From Gymnogyps californianus (lineage: Eukaryota > Chordata > Aves > Accipitriformes > Cathartidae): DNA of 64,000 bases. The notes below the pieces were generated by a model that was not told the DNA's origin, did not search any database, and saw nothing but the letters and a program-made list of their open reading frames with translations. The DNA lies in NCBI RefSeq assembly GCF_018139145.2, contig NC_059473.1, positions 62,850,707 to 62,914,706 on the forward strand, read 5' to 3'. The position numbers and the translations under genes were made by a program. Below, in pieces: positions 12,101 to 27,100 of this stretch; position 1 is the first letter of the stretch, and every line of letters starts with the position of its first letter.

Positions 12101-15100
12101 AAAAGTGCGCTCCTCAGTGGCAGTATCACAATATATGACACAATATATACAATACTCCAACAGGAACGTAACCAGATTTGACAATATTGAGGGTTGATAC
12201 ACATTTTAAGAGCTATCAAGCCTTCTTCAGCTTTTTCAGCTTTGCCATCTCTTGCACACATTCCCATTTTCTCCCAAACTCCTACCTCTACAAGGTGAGG
12301 TGCCACCAGGCTCCAGCAGCGCATGAGGTGGAGCAACGGGCGAGATTTACTCCTTACAATTCTGAGCATGGCATCACCAAGTCGGAACAAGTGAAGTGCA
12401 CTTCTCCTGTCCTGGGTAGATTTTACTTCACCTACAAGAAAGTATAAGAAAATAAATGGAAGCTAAGCAACAGCAGCTCCTCCATCTCTAGATGTCTACA
12501 TTAGAATTTAAATCAGGTTAGAAATTACTAGTATTAAGTCAGGGAGTGTGGGGGAGTGGGGCAGGGAGGGTGGTGGAGAAAAAAAAAGAAAAAAAAGAAA
12601 AAAAAAATCAGTGTAAAACACAGCCTATGCCTGTGTAGGTAAAAGAACAGGAGATGGACCCAAGTTTTAAGAACAACTTATTAAACGCACTTTATTTTGA
12701 TTTAAGTGATCATTTTTTTCGCAAACGTTTTAAAGACAAAGGCTTAGAACGGTAGTGCAGAAAAGTTAAGCAAGGAGTTAAATAGTTGATACGAAGACCC
12801 AAAATAGTAGTTGCAAAAACCTTTGGTGACATCTACAGGAAAGAATATAAACTGCAATTTATTTAGTTTTGGTTAGTCCTTTTGTATTTCTTATCAAGCA
12901 AAGGACATGAAGCAGAGAATGTGAGAAAATACTTTTCTGTTTCCCAGCCAGTAATATTCGTTATTTCCTATTGAAAGGGATTAATCTTCCGTTGGTCTTA
13001 CAACATTTGGAAAGACACTTCATTCTCTCATTTAAAATATGCTGGTGCTTTTATCTCTAATGAAAGACCTAATCAGGGGGCACACCACTTTTAATATATT
13101 AAAAAAATGCAATTGCTCTATCCTAATTTTAATTTCATTATTACTAACTACTGTTGATTGACTACCACATACATGATAAGAGGATCACTATTCATTAAAA
13201 ATAAAGTGATGTTGAGGCCTGGAGACAAGCAAGAGCAAAAAACTAACAACTTGAAGTGTCACATTGAGAAAATGACAACTAGTACTTCAGGGAGAGGGGA
13301 AACTGATTAAATTGGAGACATATACCAGATAAAATCCACGTCTGCCACAGGACAGAACAAACCCCATATGACTAATCTAACTTCTAAAGGCACAGTACAA
13401 ATTTAAGTGAAGTATCTTCCTTTGGGTCCAATCTTTCTGTTCTATTTGAGAAAGTGACGGAAACGGCAATTTACAGGCTTTGTACTGTAAGGTATATGCT
13501 CCACTCTGCTGGGGAAGAGCAAGCAGGACAAATCCCATTGCTTTATTTAACATTCTTCAGTTGTGTGCTTTGTTTGCTATCACCCATTTTATGAACACTT
13601 CTGAGGTTATCCCACTGTCAAATGTCTAACCTAAATCCACTGTCCTAGGTCTGTGTTCAGCTGAGTTTCCTTGCTGGATCGGGCTCCAAAATGGAGCCGT
13701 GATTAACTATGTGTGGATAATTAACACCCCCAAAGTCCAAGAACCAAATGAATGTCCTCTAAAGTGTTTCATAGCAGGTGTGGATGTGGTCCCTGTCCAA
13801 AAAAAGCACTCAACTTTTTCTAAAGACTTTGAATTGCTCCTACAGAAAGATCTTATTAGATTAAATACTGTGTTTTATTTACACCTTGAAATTTCAATTG
13901 GAAAAATTAAAACTGTAAGAATACAAAGCAAGTCCTGTAAGCAGTCCAGTTGTATATGAAACACAGAACTCTGTGAGGCATCTTCAGGCAATTTACCTGG
14001 CATTGCTAGGGAGTAATCAACTGTATCTGTGACTGAATGGAAAAGCTGGGCCTGAGAAGCCTTCTTGAGCTGGTAAAGGAAGCCTGCCAATGCCATCAAG
14101 TTTAACTTGTCAGCAGCATCTTCAAAGAGCCTGTTAGTAAAAGAACAGAATCTAATTGAAAAATTCATGAGATGCAGACTTAAATGTGTATGTAAGAGGA
14201 AAACCCTTATCTGTACATGGCTGCTATGTGTTGCCTTTGGTGACACATTGGCTTATTGACGCCTTTTTCATTTATACAGTGCTACAGAAAGACTTTGATC
14301 CAGAAGCTTTATTAATTGGAGGGTGGAAAGTAGGGTGCTGCAGGACCAACCAGAACCCTTCCAAGATTCAACTGCGGTACTAAAACAAAAAGTCACTTTT
14401 TCAAGGAGTTGATGCTTCCCCATTACTCTATCTTAATGCTATAAGCAGTTCATGAACCAGTAATCAAAAAAACCAGCGAGAACATGCCCAGTCCTCACAA
14501 CATAGATCATCATAGCTTCACTGACCTTAGAGTCACACCAGTTTGCTCCATCTGAAGTTACAGCCCCTTACATGAAAAACAAATTCAAGTCTTAGACCTA
14601 AAGTTGCTGTACTTGAATTGCTATTTTGGAGTATAGACAAGAGTTGCTATTTTCAGCTGCAATGAGCTCTTAAGATTTAAGAGTTAAAATCTGTACCCTT
14701 AAACCAGTTAACATGCTTACATAGGACGTGGGTTCCACAGAGATTACAGTGAAATTTCCCATGGTGCAGCCACAAGTTGACACAAATATGATTTTCTGAC
14801 ATTGCTTTTCATGAAAAACTTTCTATAGTCCTAGGAAACTGGAGATTGAGTCCTAATAACGTCCGCACTGAAGTAAAAGTGCAGAAATCAAATGTGCACT
14901 GTTAAAATTACAGTACTGCTATTCTCTAATCCTCAGAACCAAGATGTATTGTGAGCTTCCTAAATAAAAGGTACTTTCCATGCACAGAGTCAAACTCCTA
15001 CAAGCAGTGTCAGCATGCATTACTTTTTCCTCTGAATTTACAACTAACACCCTCCTATGGGCAGAGATCAAGAATGTAAAAAGTCAGCTGGAGAAAAAAG

Positions 15101-18100
15101 GGTTATTAGAAGCATGCAAACCCAGGAAATTTCCAACTCTAGCCTGCGCTTCCAAAAGAATAGCAGAAATAGCAAAAAAGTCTGCGACATATCAGTCTGC
15201 AGACCGTATTGTAGGGACATTCTAGTCATTCTGTGACCATGCTTGGTGGCCTCCTCCAGACACGCTGGGGCAGGCTGACAAGCTGTCCACACAGTCCTGA
15301 CAGAAGCAGCTGCTTTCTGACACTGGCCTTGTCACTCAGTCCCTTCCTGTCAGGACACCCACTTATTTTGTCTGCTTTAATGAACACAACAGATTAATTT
15401 ACATGCAAGCAATAAATCCACCACTCTCAGGATGCATTTGATTTACTTGGCATATTCACTGTTGTGCACAGACATACTCAGCCCAGTACCTGCAGGGCAG
15501 GTACTGCAGAGATGCAGAAAACCAGGTCTTTTAGGAACTGCTGGTTGTGATGCACACGCAGCTCTCTTGTGAAACAGCTGAAGCAAGTGGCTGCAATGGA
15601 CAAAGATCAGGCCCCACTGCACCATGTAAAGGTCCATTTTGGTCCTGTTTTGGGAACAAGGATTCTGGCTCCTGAAAGTGCTGCTTTTACCTGTCAGCTT
15701 GCGTGGAGAGCGTGAGAACAGCCTTGGCAGCGCTGGTCCCACACAGCAGGCTGCCTCCACGGAAGTCAAAAGCTCTGCCCTTACTGCTCTCCTTGATGAG
15801 TTCCTGGATAGAAACCGGCTGAATGACAGGATTGCTGCTGAGGGTGGTCTCCTGCTCAGGGGTCAGTGCCTGGGGAGAGTCCCCAGGCTCAGAGTCTGGG
15901 TGCAGCCCTCCAGGTGCCTGCTGTGACTGGGTGATGGTAAGGGAGGGCTGGGAAGCACCATCACTGAAGTGGGTGTGCTCCAGCGTGCTGATGTACTCAC
16001 ACACCCTGAAAACAAACAGGAGAAGCAAAAGATGAATAAAACCCCCAAAACAACAACTCCTCCCCCCACTAATCACCAGGCTCACTGAAGAAATGCTTGG
16101 GTCTGTACTCCAGAGGTGAGTCAGAAGGATAGTGCAAGTACAGCTCTTGGCTGCATCACAGCCCCATCACTGTGAGAAGCCACCTTACATTGAAACCCGT
16201 TGCCAATTCGCAGGCACTGATTTCTACATCTGAACCAGACATGATGCACAGGACATTTTCCTCAAACCATAAACAGACTATCTCTAACTCTCAGACTACA
16301 CATAGATAACCTGTCTTCTTACAACCTGTGGCCTCCCGGGTACCTAGATAGCAAATAGTTTAGTGGAGGTGCCTGAAAAGCCCATTTAGGTTCCTGGGTC
16401 TGCCACAGTCTTCTGGTAACTTTGAAGTTTCTAAGCATTGATTTTGTCTCTGAATAGTGGTGGAAAACAGCACCGTCTTTTCTCTTACAGATACTGGCAG
16501 TTAATTCACTCTGACACTGTTTATACAGAACACTCCCAGAACATGTAAAGTCCTTTTTCTCAGTCCGTTAATTTCAGGCAACATGGTATAAACTCTGTTT
16601 CTTTTGGGAAAGCTGGTGAGTACCTGAACACATGAGGCCAACAGTCCTGATTGTGGCTTCCCATCTCCAGGCCCACATTAAGGACTGCATCCATACACAA
16701 AACATGAGCAGTGTGCAGGCAGACTCCCTGCACTTTCCCCATCTGCTCCAGTTTCTGCTCCACTTTCTGTTTCACTGCAGCATGATAAATAGAAAAAAAA
16801 TTAGCTTCTCCAGCTTTTAAACAAACACTGGTTTGTATATAGGGTGACAGCAAAGGTATACAGTCTGAAAGCAATAAAAGAATGTGGATTTTAGACAAAA
16901 AACAAATCAGAGAAACTCATTTCTTCCTAAGAAACATAAGACAGTTTTAAAATTAAAATCCCTTTTGACTGATCTTATATGCATGAAAAAAATCAGTGCC
17001 AGATTGACACCCTCCACCCCCAAATTCACATCTTGTTGCCCACAGAACAGATGCAGATTGCCAGTGATATTACATGTTTGTCTTCGGAGCTGGCTGGCTG
17101 GATTTTTATTTATTTTTACCAAAATCTCCTTTGCTACAGAAAAAACGAAGAGTTTGTGGATTTCACATCTATTTCCATACAAAAGTTTCACTAAAGAGCT
17201 TTTGTTAATGGGTACCCATGTCAAAGCAAAACTAATCCTGATCTGAACTACAAGCATTTGGACCTCATTCTTTTTCCTGAGAATCTCTGAAAAGCTTAGT
17301 TTTCATGCTGCATTTGAATGGAAACAAATTTTGAAGCTTTGCAAGCTTTCAGAGCATAGATCTGTTGGCCTCTGACCACCGCTACTGCCTCCTCTTTGCT
17401 TCAGCGTGGCCTGGCCAACTCGCTTCAGTCATATCTAGCAGAGTGGTCAAAAGCTAGTTTGTGCTCAGGCCTATTCAGTTTTGTTTTCTCTACCGAGACA
17501 CCAAATTTAAGTGCCAAGCATGGTCATTTGTGCAACACTGTGTTTTGTTACAGGCTTCTTGCCATTAGAAAGCAGATGTCATCAGACACGTTTTATGTGC
17601 TTCTCCAAACAGCCAATGGAGACAACAATTGACTTTACTGGCTTCCACTGGGTTTGAAGTAGTGGTATAGAGATGCAGAACTTTTTGCATGTTATAAATA
17701 TATCATTTTTTAATTCCAGCTTCATTTAACATGATTCAGAAACAGTTTTAAATATCTGATGATGACAAAAGACAACCAAGGATGTATACACAAGACAGGG
17801 AGAGGGACGCAATCTCAGCTTACATTACCACTCAACACATTAAAAAACCCCTATTGTTTCTCTGAAGCCCTCTGGTTGTACTAGTATCACAAAGCTTAAA
17901 AAGTGCACTTTTCAAAAATGCTATTGGCTTATCTGTTGTTCCACTGATTTCAGTTCCATATAAAATATAATTAGTGTGACATAATGTTAAGAACCTAGGA
18001 CAGCAGGACATGTACTGAAGCCTCTAGACGTACATCCCATATGCCTACAAGTGAGTGGTGCACAGTAGTGGCATTCCCCTCTGTCCTTCTATGTGTAGCA

Positions 18101-21100
18101 AAGTACTTTCCAGTTGCATCTTTGCAGGCAATATAAGGTAGGTAATTTAATCACATAGTTACCTTGAGCTATAGTATCACTGGGTTCTTGGATTTCTTTT
18201 TCCTCTTTCTCTTCTTGGACGCAGGAGGCAGCAGCCATTTGGGCAAGAGCAGATGCACAGTTAGCAGCAACTCCTGTAAAGCAACAACACAATTACTGTT
18301 TAACCAGCATTTCCTCACCGATCCCATGCAATCACAACAACAGGTTGTGTCAAGGAAAGTTGGCTGGATATGTCTATGCTGTAGGGCAGGTGTGCTCTAT
18401 GGGGAGTTCTACAGTCCAGGTTTCTATCCAAGACTGGTATAGGGTGCTGCTTTTCTCTCTCCCAAATTCCTTCAAGGAAAGCTACCATCCTATTTTATGA
18501 GTCTGCCATGGCATCCCACATGCAGCAGTACCTAGAGCACAGCTCAGCCGGGCTGCCCTCCTCAGTCCATCCAGGCTCACGCAGATGGAGTCCTTCTCCT
18601 TTTGGTTCTGCTCCTTGGCTCCTTCTGCTCCCAAGATGAAGGCCAGCCCCTTGGAGCTGCCTGCCATGCGGCCAGTCAGTGGTGTGGACAAAGTGTCAAT
18701 CAAGTTCTTCCAACAGCCAATTAAAAGGTATCGGGCAAAAGCAACTCCTGGAGTGAGAAATGCATTACTACTACTACTGGAAAATGACACAACAGCAGCT
18801 TTATCATCAGTGGTAAAAACCCAAGTCATATTTGTCCTCTGCAGGCTAGACTACCAATTCATGTGTAGGATGTACTGACATACTTCCCTCAACCCTTAAA
18901 TTGTTGTTCTAAAACACAATTTATCTGAATATGTTTATGGTATATAACAACCCACTGCGGGTAGATACACTTGAGCTTATAATACAGTATTAATACCTGC
19001 AACAACAGAATCATCTGTCTTCCGGTTTTGGGAAAGAGGAGATTGAGCTGAAGCAGATGCCATCAATTGGCCACCAATTGCACTGCTTCCCAAGCCATCG
19101 ATGTCTGCCAGAACATTAAAAACCAACAGATTACTATTCGACACACAGATGGTATAAGGAAAGCATCTCCTACTGGCTCTTTGTTCAAATAAGTACTAGC
19201 GCTCCTGACTTCTTAGGTATGCTTTTTAGTTGCTTTTTTCTGCAGCCTTCTGAGGCCTTGGCATAAACATGAGCTGCGGCATCATATCCTTTGCCCAGTA
19301 TAACCAACGTTTTCTTGAAGAGGGGAAATATCCCACTCTCAAAAGCCACCCCCCCTGAAGTTACACAGTCAACAGAACTCTCAGCAAAGATTTCATGGTA
19401 TTTCTTACAGTTCAGAACTTCCCACACCCTTAAATCTCCACATTTCTTAGTATAACCTTTCAAATCTCGCTAAATCCTGTATCTAGATATTCCCAGACCT
19501 CAGTCTGGGTCCTCAAGATGCACTGGGATCCTATGTCCTAAATGCGATTTTTAGTAGACCTATATAGGTTCAATCTCAACAAAATAAATACAACCCTTTC
19601 TCCAACACAACAAAAGACCAGCTTCTCACAGAGAGTTTAATGTTAGGGATGTCAGGTTGATTTCCTTTCTCGCAGCCCCTGTCCATCTGTCTCTTCTCCA
19701 CATACTTCATGGCTATTGTTTTTCCAAAGTGTTTCTTTCAGCTTCCCAGCTCAACAGCTAAAAGCAACACTGAGCTCAATACAATCAGCAAAAAACTTTC
19801 AGAGCAGTGCCCTTTGATTACCAGTTAATGGCTCAGGTGAAGCCAGTGTTCTCCCTGCATACATTGTTTTAATTACCTCTTTCTAATAATACAGTATACA
19901 CATTCAAGCAGACAGTGCATTTTATATCAATACAATATCATAGACATCCTGCTGCCTTTCAGCTGATACAAGTTGATTTTTTCCCTCAAATGAAGCTAAG
20001 GATTGTTTTTAAGCATTTGTTAGAGGTGCTCCAGGTTTTCAGCTTCTCTCTAGCGCCATTTGGCATATCCCTGGCATAGCACAAATCTGAACCACGGGGA
20101 GCCCAATCTGTGGAAGGCTTCCAGGATCAGACACCACTATTTATATTTGTACTGCACCACAGGCACACTGAAATGGCTTTGCTATGACATCAAGAAAACA
20201 GCAGCCTTACCGCTTATCATTAACAGGTACCAAGTCTACCAGAACTGAAGCTGACAGAATTAAGAGATGTTTTGGTTCAGTGAACAAACCTACTCTCCCT
20301 GTCTCCCAGGGACAGTCTGTTTTTAAATCCATGCTTCAAAAGCTTTCCATCTGATCCAAACCAAACACTTAAGTACCTTCCACAGTTAAGTCCGATTCCT
20401 TCTTTATTGGTAATTTCGTGAAACACCGCGTGTTGCATGATGACATGCTGTTCTGTATGTAATGTAACGAAGCAGCATGTTATTGTAGCTTGTTTTAGAT
20501 GCATGTTTGGAAGTTAGCCTTGCCACCATAACATAGTACTGACCAGTCAGCATGGTGATAAGTGGAAGGCTGTGCTCTTCAGGGCTTCCCCAGTATCCAG
20601 CTTCCCCCAGCATATTCCTTTCTAGTACCTGGTGGTACAGTTCTTCAACCCAGGCTTGGGAATATACCATCAACACTCCACTGGACTGGACCTGCTTCAT
20701 GAATTCCTTCTGTAGAGAACCATAAAAGCCAGATGTAAGACAACAATAAGCCCTACAGCATGAGCCTCAGCCCCTAGATCTACTCCTGAGCGTAAGGGAA
20801 TGCAGGAGTAGAAATGGACATATGCAAAAATAAGAATTAACCAAGGATCGCAATGCGTCTTCATAGAGGAGAATGACATGAACAAGGAGCTTTCCCTTCT
20901 GTTATTGCAGTTCATGCAAGACACAAGTCATAATGACAGTTCTTGCACAGTGACAATGGGACATGCTGATCTCCCACTGTTTCTACAAGGTAGGGGTAGG
21001 ATCTCAATTCCAATAAAAAGTTGTGGCACCTAATGCTGTCTGTCCAGCAATCAGGCCCTTCTGCATTGAACAGTCACCACAGATGAACTGGGGTCCAATT

Positions 21101-24100
21101 AAATATCTGAACTATTTTCAACAATACTTCGGTCATGCTCCGGCCTGTTGTGCACAGTGCTGCCCCTAGAGAAGGTTCTGAGTCACAGATTTGCTCTTGC
21201 AGCTGCTGAAGAACATACCAGAACTGATGACGCTGTTAAAACCCACTTGTTTTTGAGGTCTTCTAGAATATAAGTTCTCTTACATGGGAAGCTCAGCAAT
21301 AATGGTACATTTTGACAGAATTTTCTTGCTTTCCATTTTTTTGTTCTATGTGTCACTGATTTTTTTATTTTTAGGAAAACTCTGTAATTACTTCTCTTGG
21401 GCAACTTAGTTGAAAAACACAGATTTGTGTTTTATAACTCCTGCAGCCTTCAAAACAACTTTTAAAAAGCCCAAGAAGCTAAGGAATCCCAGGTGCCACA
21501 AAAATAATCAGTTCATATTACTAAAACCTCATTATTTTTCACTCTAACTTCTCATGTCTTCATCTGCGTAAATGCAAATCAAGTATTAAGCAAGAAATTT
21601 GTCATTATGCTCAAAAGTAGTTGCAAGATGAAGGTATGTCCCTTGATAACGTGCACAAACAATACTTGCTGTATCACATGATGCTAATGAAGATCTGTTC
21701 TAAGATAGAGTATCATCAAAATGACTGCTACTCTAATGATAATCAGTAAGCAGCATTCATTCCCCCCCAAATTACAGAGAAGCTGTGTAATTCAGATGCA
21801 TGACATTTATCATGCAAGATTCATAAGCAGCTTGGAGAACACTTCATTTGCAATTATTATTTCTCCACTTAGCAAGCAGCCTGGAGGCTTTAGGTGTGGG
21901 CTGCTTTATGTGAAAGGAAGCAAAACAAACTTTCTTTTTTTAACAGTTTTCCCATATTCCCCAACTCACCAGCAACACAGGGGCTTGGGCAGGCTTCTTC
22001 CTGTAGTAATCTGAGTTGGCCAATTTTAGGTTGAGCAGCAGAGTGTAATGTGAGACCATGTAGAGACTGTCTGCATTCATCAGAGTCTGGAAGCTGAAAT
22101 GTAGGTTTCCCTCAAATCCTGGTGAGTGCATCATACCTAACAAAAACACCATGTGAGCTCTCACATTTTACACAGATTTTGCCTGAAAAAAAAAAAAATC
22201 AGAAACTAACCCTAGCATTTCAGCAGCAACAGATTGCTAGAATAGTTAATGAATCATCAGTAGAAATTACTCTACTAAATGTACTAGAATAGGGAATAGA
22301 AAAATAAGTAGTCCATCTAGAACACAGTGCTGCAAGGCAAACTGAACACTCCAGTCACAGTCCAGCAAAGCAACACGCTAAATTCAAAACACACAAGGAG
22401 CACCAGCATTCATTGGGATGACTGCCAGGTACAAAGCAAAGGGCAGGATACATCTGCAATGCTAACTGGAAAGGTGAGGTGGGAAGGTGCAGAGGGAAAG
22501 CCTGTGTACTTAACTGAGCATACATTGCACCAAATGGTGCTAATGAGGGTGACAGCCCTTTTAGCCCCTCAGTAAATCTGTCCTGGCTAAATGAGTTGTT
22601 GGATGGGGACTGGAGTGCTCGGCACCTTGAAGGATCAGGCTGTAATCATCATTCTCTCCATGGCCTAGAGGTATGTGGACAAATATTTGGGGCCAAGCCG
22701 GCTGGAACTCATTACAACTCCAAGCCCTGTTTAGTTCATCCAAGACCTGCTTTCTAGATAGCTGAGCACTTGTAGCTCTGTCAGACCCATAAGCCACCTG
22801 TAAGCGCTCAGTACTCCTGAAAACACTATTTGTATGAAACGACAGCCTACAACCATGCCCAGTGGCACAATCCCTTCTTCCCAGGTAGGATGGATGGCAC
22901 ATACGTTTCTCTCTGAGTTAGCTGACCTACTGGTAGAAAAACATAAATCAAGTATGAGCAATACCTAATTGAATCCCCATGATCTGTAGTTTGAGCCATG
23001 AAAAAAACCAGAAATATTAGACCCCCCCCACATGACCCACAATATTTCATGGTTTTCACATCAACTGTGAAATCCATTCATATAATCTCAATTAGGGAAG
23101 ATTAAGGAGTAAGTTTTATCCTAGAGGAACGTTTGAAATGAAACAAAAAAACAGCTTTCAAGGTTAGTTACATGATGAAGCAAAGCTGTGTCATTTGTTA
23201 ACTTCTGCAGTGGTTTACTGTGAATATACTCCTCCCACCATAAAGCTCATACCTCTTCTTAGACAAAATACAACAAACCATTAACATTTAAAAAAAAAAA
23301 AATCCACACACAGAAAAGAAGCAAATGTTTTTCTTGCCTCGTGAGGGTTTGAAAGCTCTGTGCTGCTGCCTTCTCGGACTTTCCACTGTCGTCACTTTGG
23401 GGGCGTGGATAAGGTGAGTAACTGTTTGAGGGCGGATTTAGAAAGAGAATAACTGTTCCAGGGTGGGTCTAAAAAATGAATAGCTGTTCAAGGGAGCAAC
23501 CTTTGTGGAAGAGGGGTGATAGGGCTGGCCACAAACCATACCCACATGGGTTGGTGTGTGCTTGGGGTAGATTTCTCATGGTGAATATTAACAGAGAATC
23601 TTTACCTAGTACCAAAACTGCAACCACGTGCTTGAAAGTAGCCTGTGAGTAGCTCCAGTGACTCCTTCATCATTGAAGGCAAAGATGCATCTTAACACTT
23701 AGTTGGATGGAGGATCATGATATTGATGTAGCTAGAATATATTGATTTGATGCCTTACCTCTCTTGAACATGTACCTTGGGGACTAGAATCTGCTAGAGT
23801 AATAAAAACCTCAAGGCAGAGAGGGATGTAAAAGAAAAAAAACCCTCACTTTATTTTGCATTAAAATATTTTAAAAATTGTGCAACCTCCTATACAAGAC
23901 TACAATTAAAAAGGAAGGTGTATAACTGCACATAAAAGCGGCTACTACATAGTGGGTACGTATTTGAGCACCCAAAAGTGTTTGGGAAAAATATGGTCCC
24001 TAATTTCCTCTAAAATATGGGAAAATAAACAACTGCATTTGAGAGATGCTGAGATCTCAAAAACAGATTAGCTGATGTGTAAATTTGCGATGATGCTTAC

Positions 24101-27100
24101 CAACATAAAAACCTTGCCGCTAAAAGCTATGGAATCAAAACTGAAAAGAAGCGCTAAAAACGTTTGCAATGATTATTCACACAATGGCACACAATTTTTA
24201 GAATTAATACCTTGACACTGCAGTTCATGAGAATAGTTATGTCCGAATTAAGAGAATACTGATCATCAACTTTAATTATAAAAATCTGCCAGCTATAATA
24301 AACAACGAGGTTAGCACACTGTCTTAATAGAGCCAACAGTTCATTTAAATTGGCCAGGTAAAAGGAGGTCCTGAAAAAATGCAAACAATGTTTTGTGCAA
24401 GTCAAGATAATGTTGAGAATTTTTAGATAATTTGGTATTTTTTAAAATAGACATCACACTCCAGTGTCACTAAGGAATTTTTTGGCATTGGTTTTATCTA
24501 GCAACAAGGAGGAACTTTCTGAGGAAAGATGAAAACTGTAGATTAGGAAGGCTTTTAGCCAACTGACTTCCAAATATTAATTTCACTATAACTCTGCCTA
24601 GCTGACTTCACTTTTTCCATGCTTATACTCCCATGCCAGTGCCTCAAATTCCTACCTCCTTGCATTGCTTTTCAATCCTATGAAAACATAATAATATTAC
24701 AATAGTATTTAAGGACCTACCGTGTAGGAAAGACTACTAAACTGTAGCTAATTTTTTCCCTCAAAGTGTAAGAAAAACTGAAAAATGAAACAAAGCAGTT
24801 AAATAAGGTCTCTCAGAAACACAAAAATACTGCTTCTGTACTGGCTGGTCTCAGAACTGCACCTGTCTCTTTTCTCAACTCAAATCTTAACCAATACTCA
24901 ATTTTCCTAATGTATTCTTCAGAAATTATACATGAATAGATGTTGTACATACAATGAATAGGACCAGTTCCTCTAACTTCATCACCTAATTTGTGCCTTG
25001 AATTGTTGGTGCTAATGAAGGAGTCCTGAAGTAAGGACTCAAATGTTGCCTATAGAAGCAGATCAGACTGGTATCTCGGAAGCTCTCCAGGGGGAGTTCC
25101 TACTCCCAGATATATGTTTCAACTTCAGTAAGTCTCTCTCTCTCCAGGTCTTCAAACTCACACCTCTCACCTACACAAGTCCTCTCCTCAGGAGGACTGA
25201 CAGACTTTTGCTTAAGACCTGAGGTACAAGTTAAGGGACTGTTTCAGCTGGACTGAGTCTCATTCCAGGTGTCCAACTGAAACATGAACGGCACAGATCT
25301 TGTGAGAGCATAATTACAACTCTGTAACAGCCACAGCTCTATGAAAACACCAGGCTACCTCTTCCAAGCTATTTTAAAACAGTATCTTGCTACTATATTT
25401 TTCCATGATTCCCTACTGAGTGGCATCTTCTAAGATTACTTCACCAAATCAGACTGGAAACATGGTGTACATTTTTAAGTGCAGATTTAGACATCAAGGT
25501 GGCTTTCTTACGAAAGTGAAAGGTCTTTCTCAACTGAACAGTCTAAGTCCTCGACTAGGTCCTCTTTTTAAGAGAGCTGTACAAACCAGAAATTATGGAC
25601 TTAATGCAGAAATTGAGTGATATTGTTCCATCCTTCTCACTGTATTAGTCATGCTGAATGACAACAAAAGCTGCATTTAGCCTTAAAATCTAGAAGTCTG
25701 CTAGGTCTACCTCTTCCAAGACTTTAAAATGTTCTAAAGGGATCTGACAGACAAAAAGAGAAAAGAAGCAGTATGCTCATTCATGCACGAGGGAACAGGT
25801 GCACAAAAGTTTGAGCTAGAGTTCTAGTCCTGGTCTTTTGGCATAACCTCAAGAACACTCTTTTTCAGGAAAAAGAAATCCCTTGTGACAGAAAGGATGC
25901 TTTGGAGCACCTCAATTAGGAATGTAATTAATATTAATGTCCCCTTTAAGATATCTGCTTTCTGTGATATAACATGGCCAACATTTCTAAGAATGTCAGC
26001 TACCATCTTCCTGAGTTAGGGCTTATTTGGGCAGCATTTAAACAGGACATCACGAATATCAGCTTATTCACCCAGCTTCATATCTAAATTATGCTGTATG
26101 ATGATGGGAGGCATCCCTTCTGACTCTGTGTGAGTTTAATGTGTGTGAGAGAGCACAAATGAATGAAGCAATGATTAGGAGAGGAGCAATAGGAAAGGCA
26201 ATTGTGGTGAATTAAGTTAAAGAAACAGATAAATATATTTTAACAAATATTTCCACTTTGGCCACTGTCAGGAAAAAGAAACCTTTCTAAAAAATATACA
26301 TATTTATACACATTTTAAATGTACTATCAACAGGACAAACTAGCCTTTGCATGGTGGTTTTTTGTTTGATTGACCAAGTCAAGAAGGTTCTAACCATGAA
26401 AGAATTGCAGGTATTTAATCTCTTAAAAGGTAAGATCTTTAACTACTTTTCACTTGGTCTGGGCTTTGAGCTGTGCATTTCCTGTCATGACAGACAGTAG
26501 TATTACGAAAAACAAAAGAGTGAAGAAGAAGAGAGTCGCTCCTCTTTTCTTATCCTTTCAAGAGCTTACTTCTGTGGAATTTTTATCACCTTCTTTGCAA
26601 GGCTGGCATTACTAATAGTAATGCAGTGATGTAGTAAGCTACTTAAATCTCTTCCAAAACAGGTGATGGTCCTCCCCACACCCCTTTCATGCTAAGGGGC
26701 AACCCCAGCCTCTCTTTAATGACAGCATGTGCAAATCTTCTCAACAGATCTTCACAAACCTGTGAAGAGGTATCTTACTACAGAAAATTTGATTTCTCTG
26801 TTGACTGAGGATGTAATCCAGAGCCTGTTAAGAGTCAATGGATTGACCTCCCTTTGAATCAGTGCCTGCATATTCAATTTGCTTTGCTCTAAACGAAGTG
26901 TGCTGCTGTGGAGGAATACGCTTTGTAAAGCACAAACCTCCTTATTCTGGATATGTTCTCTGAAGATGAAATCCTACAAGAGAATCTGTGTACAGTGCTA
27001 TCACAGTGTACATGCTGGTTAGACAGTAAATATTTGCTTGCAAACCTGAGCAGAATGTTGAAGAGAAGCTCTGCAGTGCTCCATCCACCTCCTCTATGCT

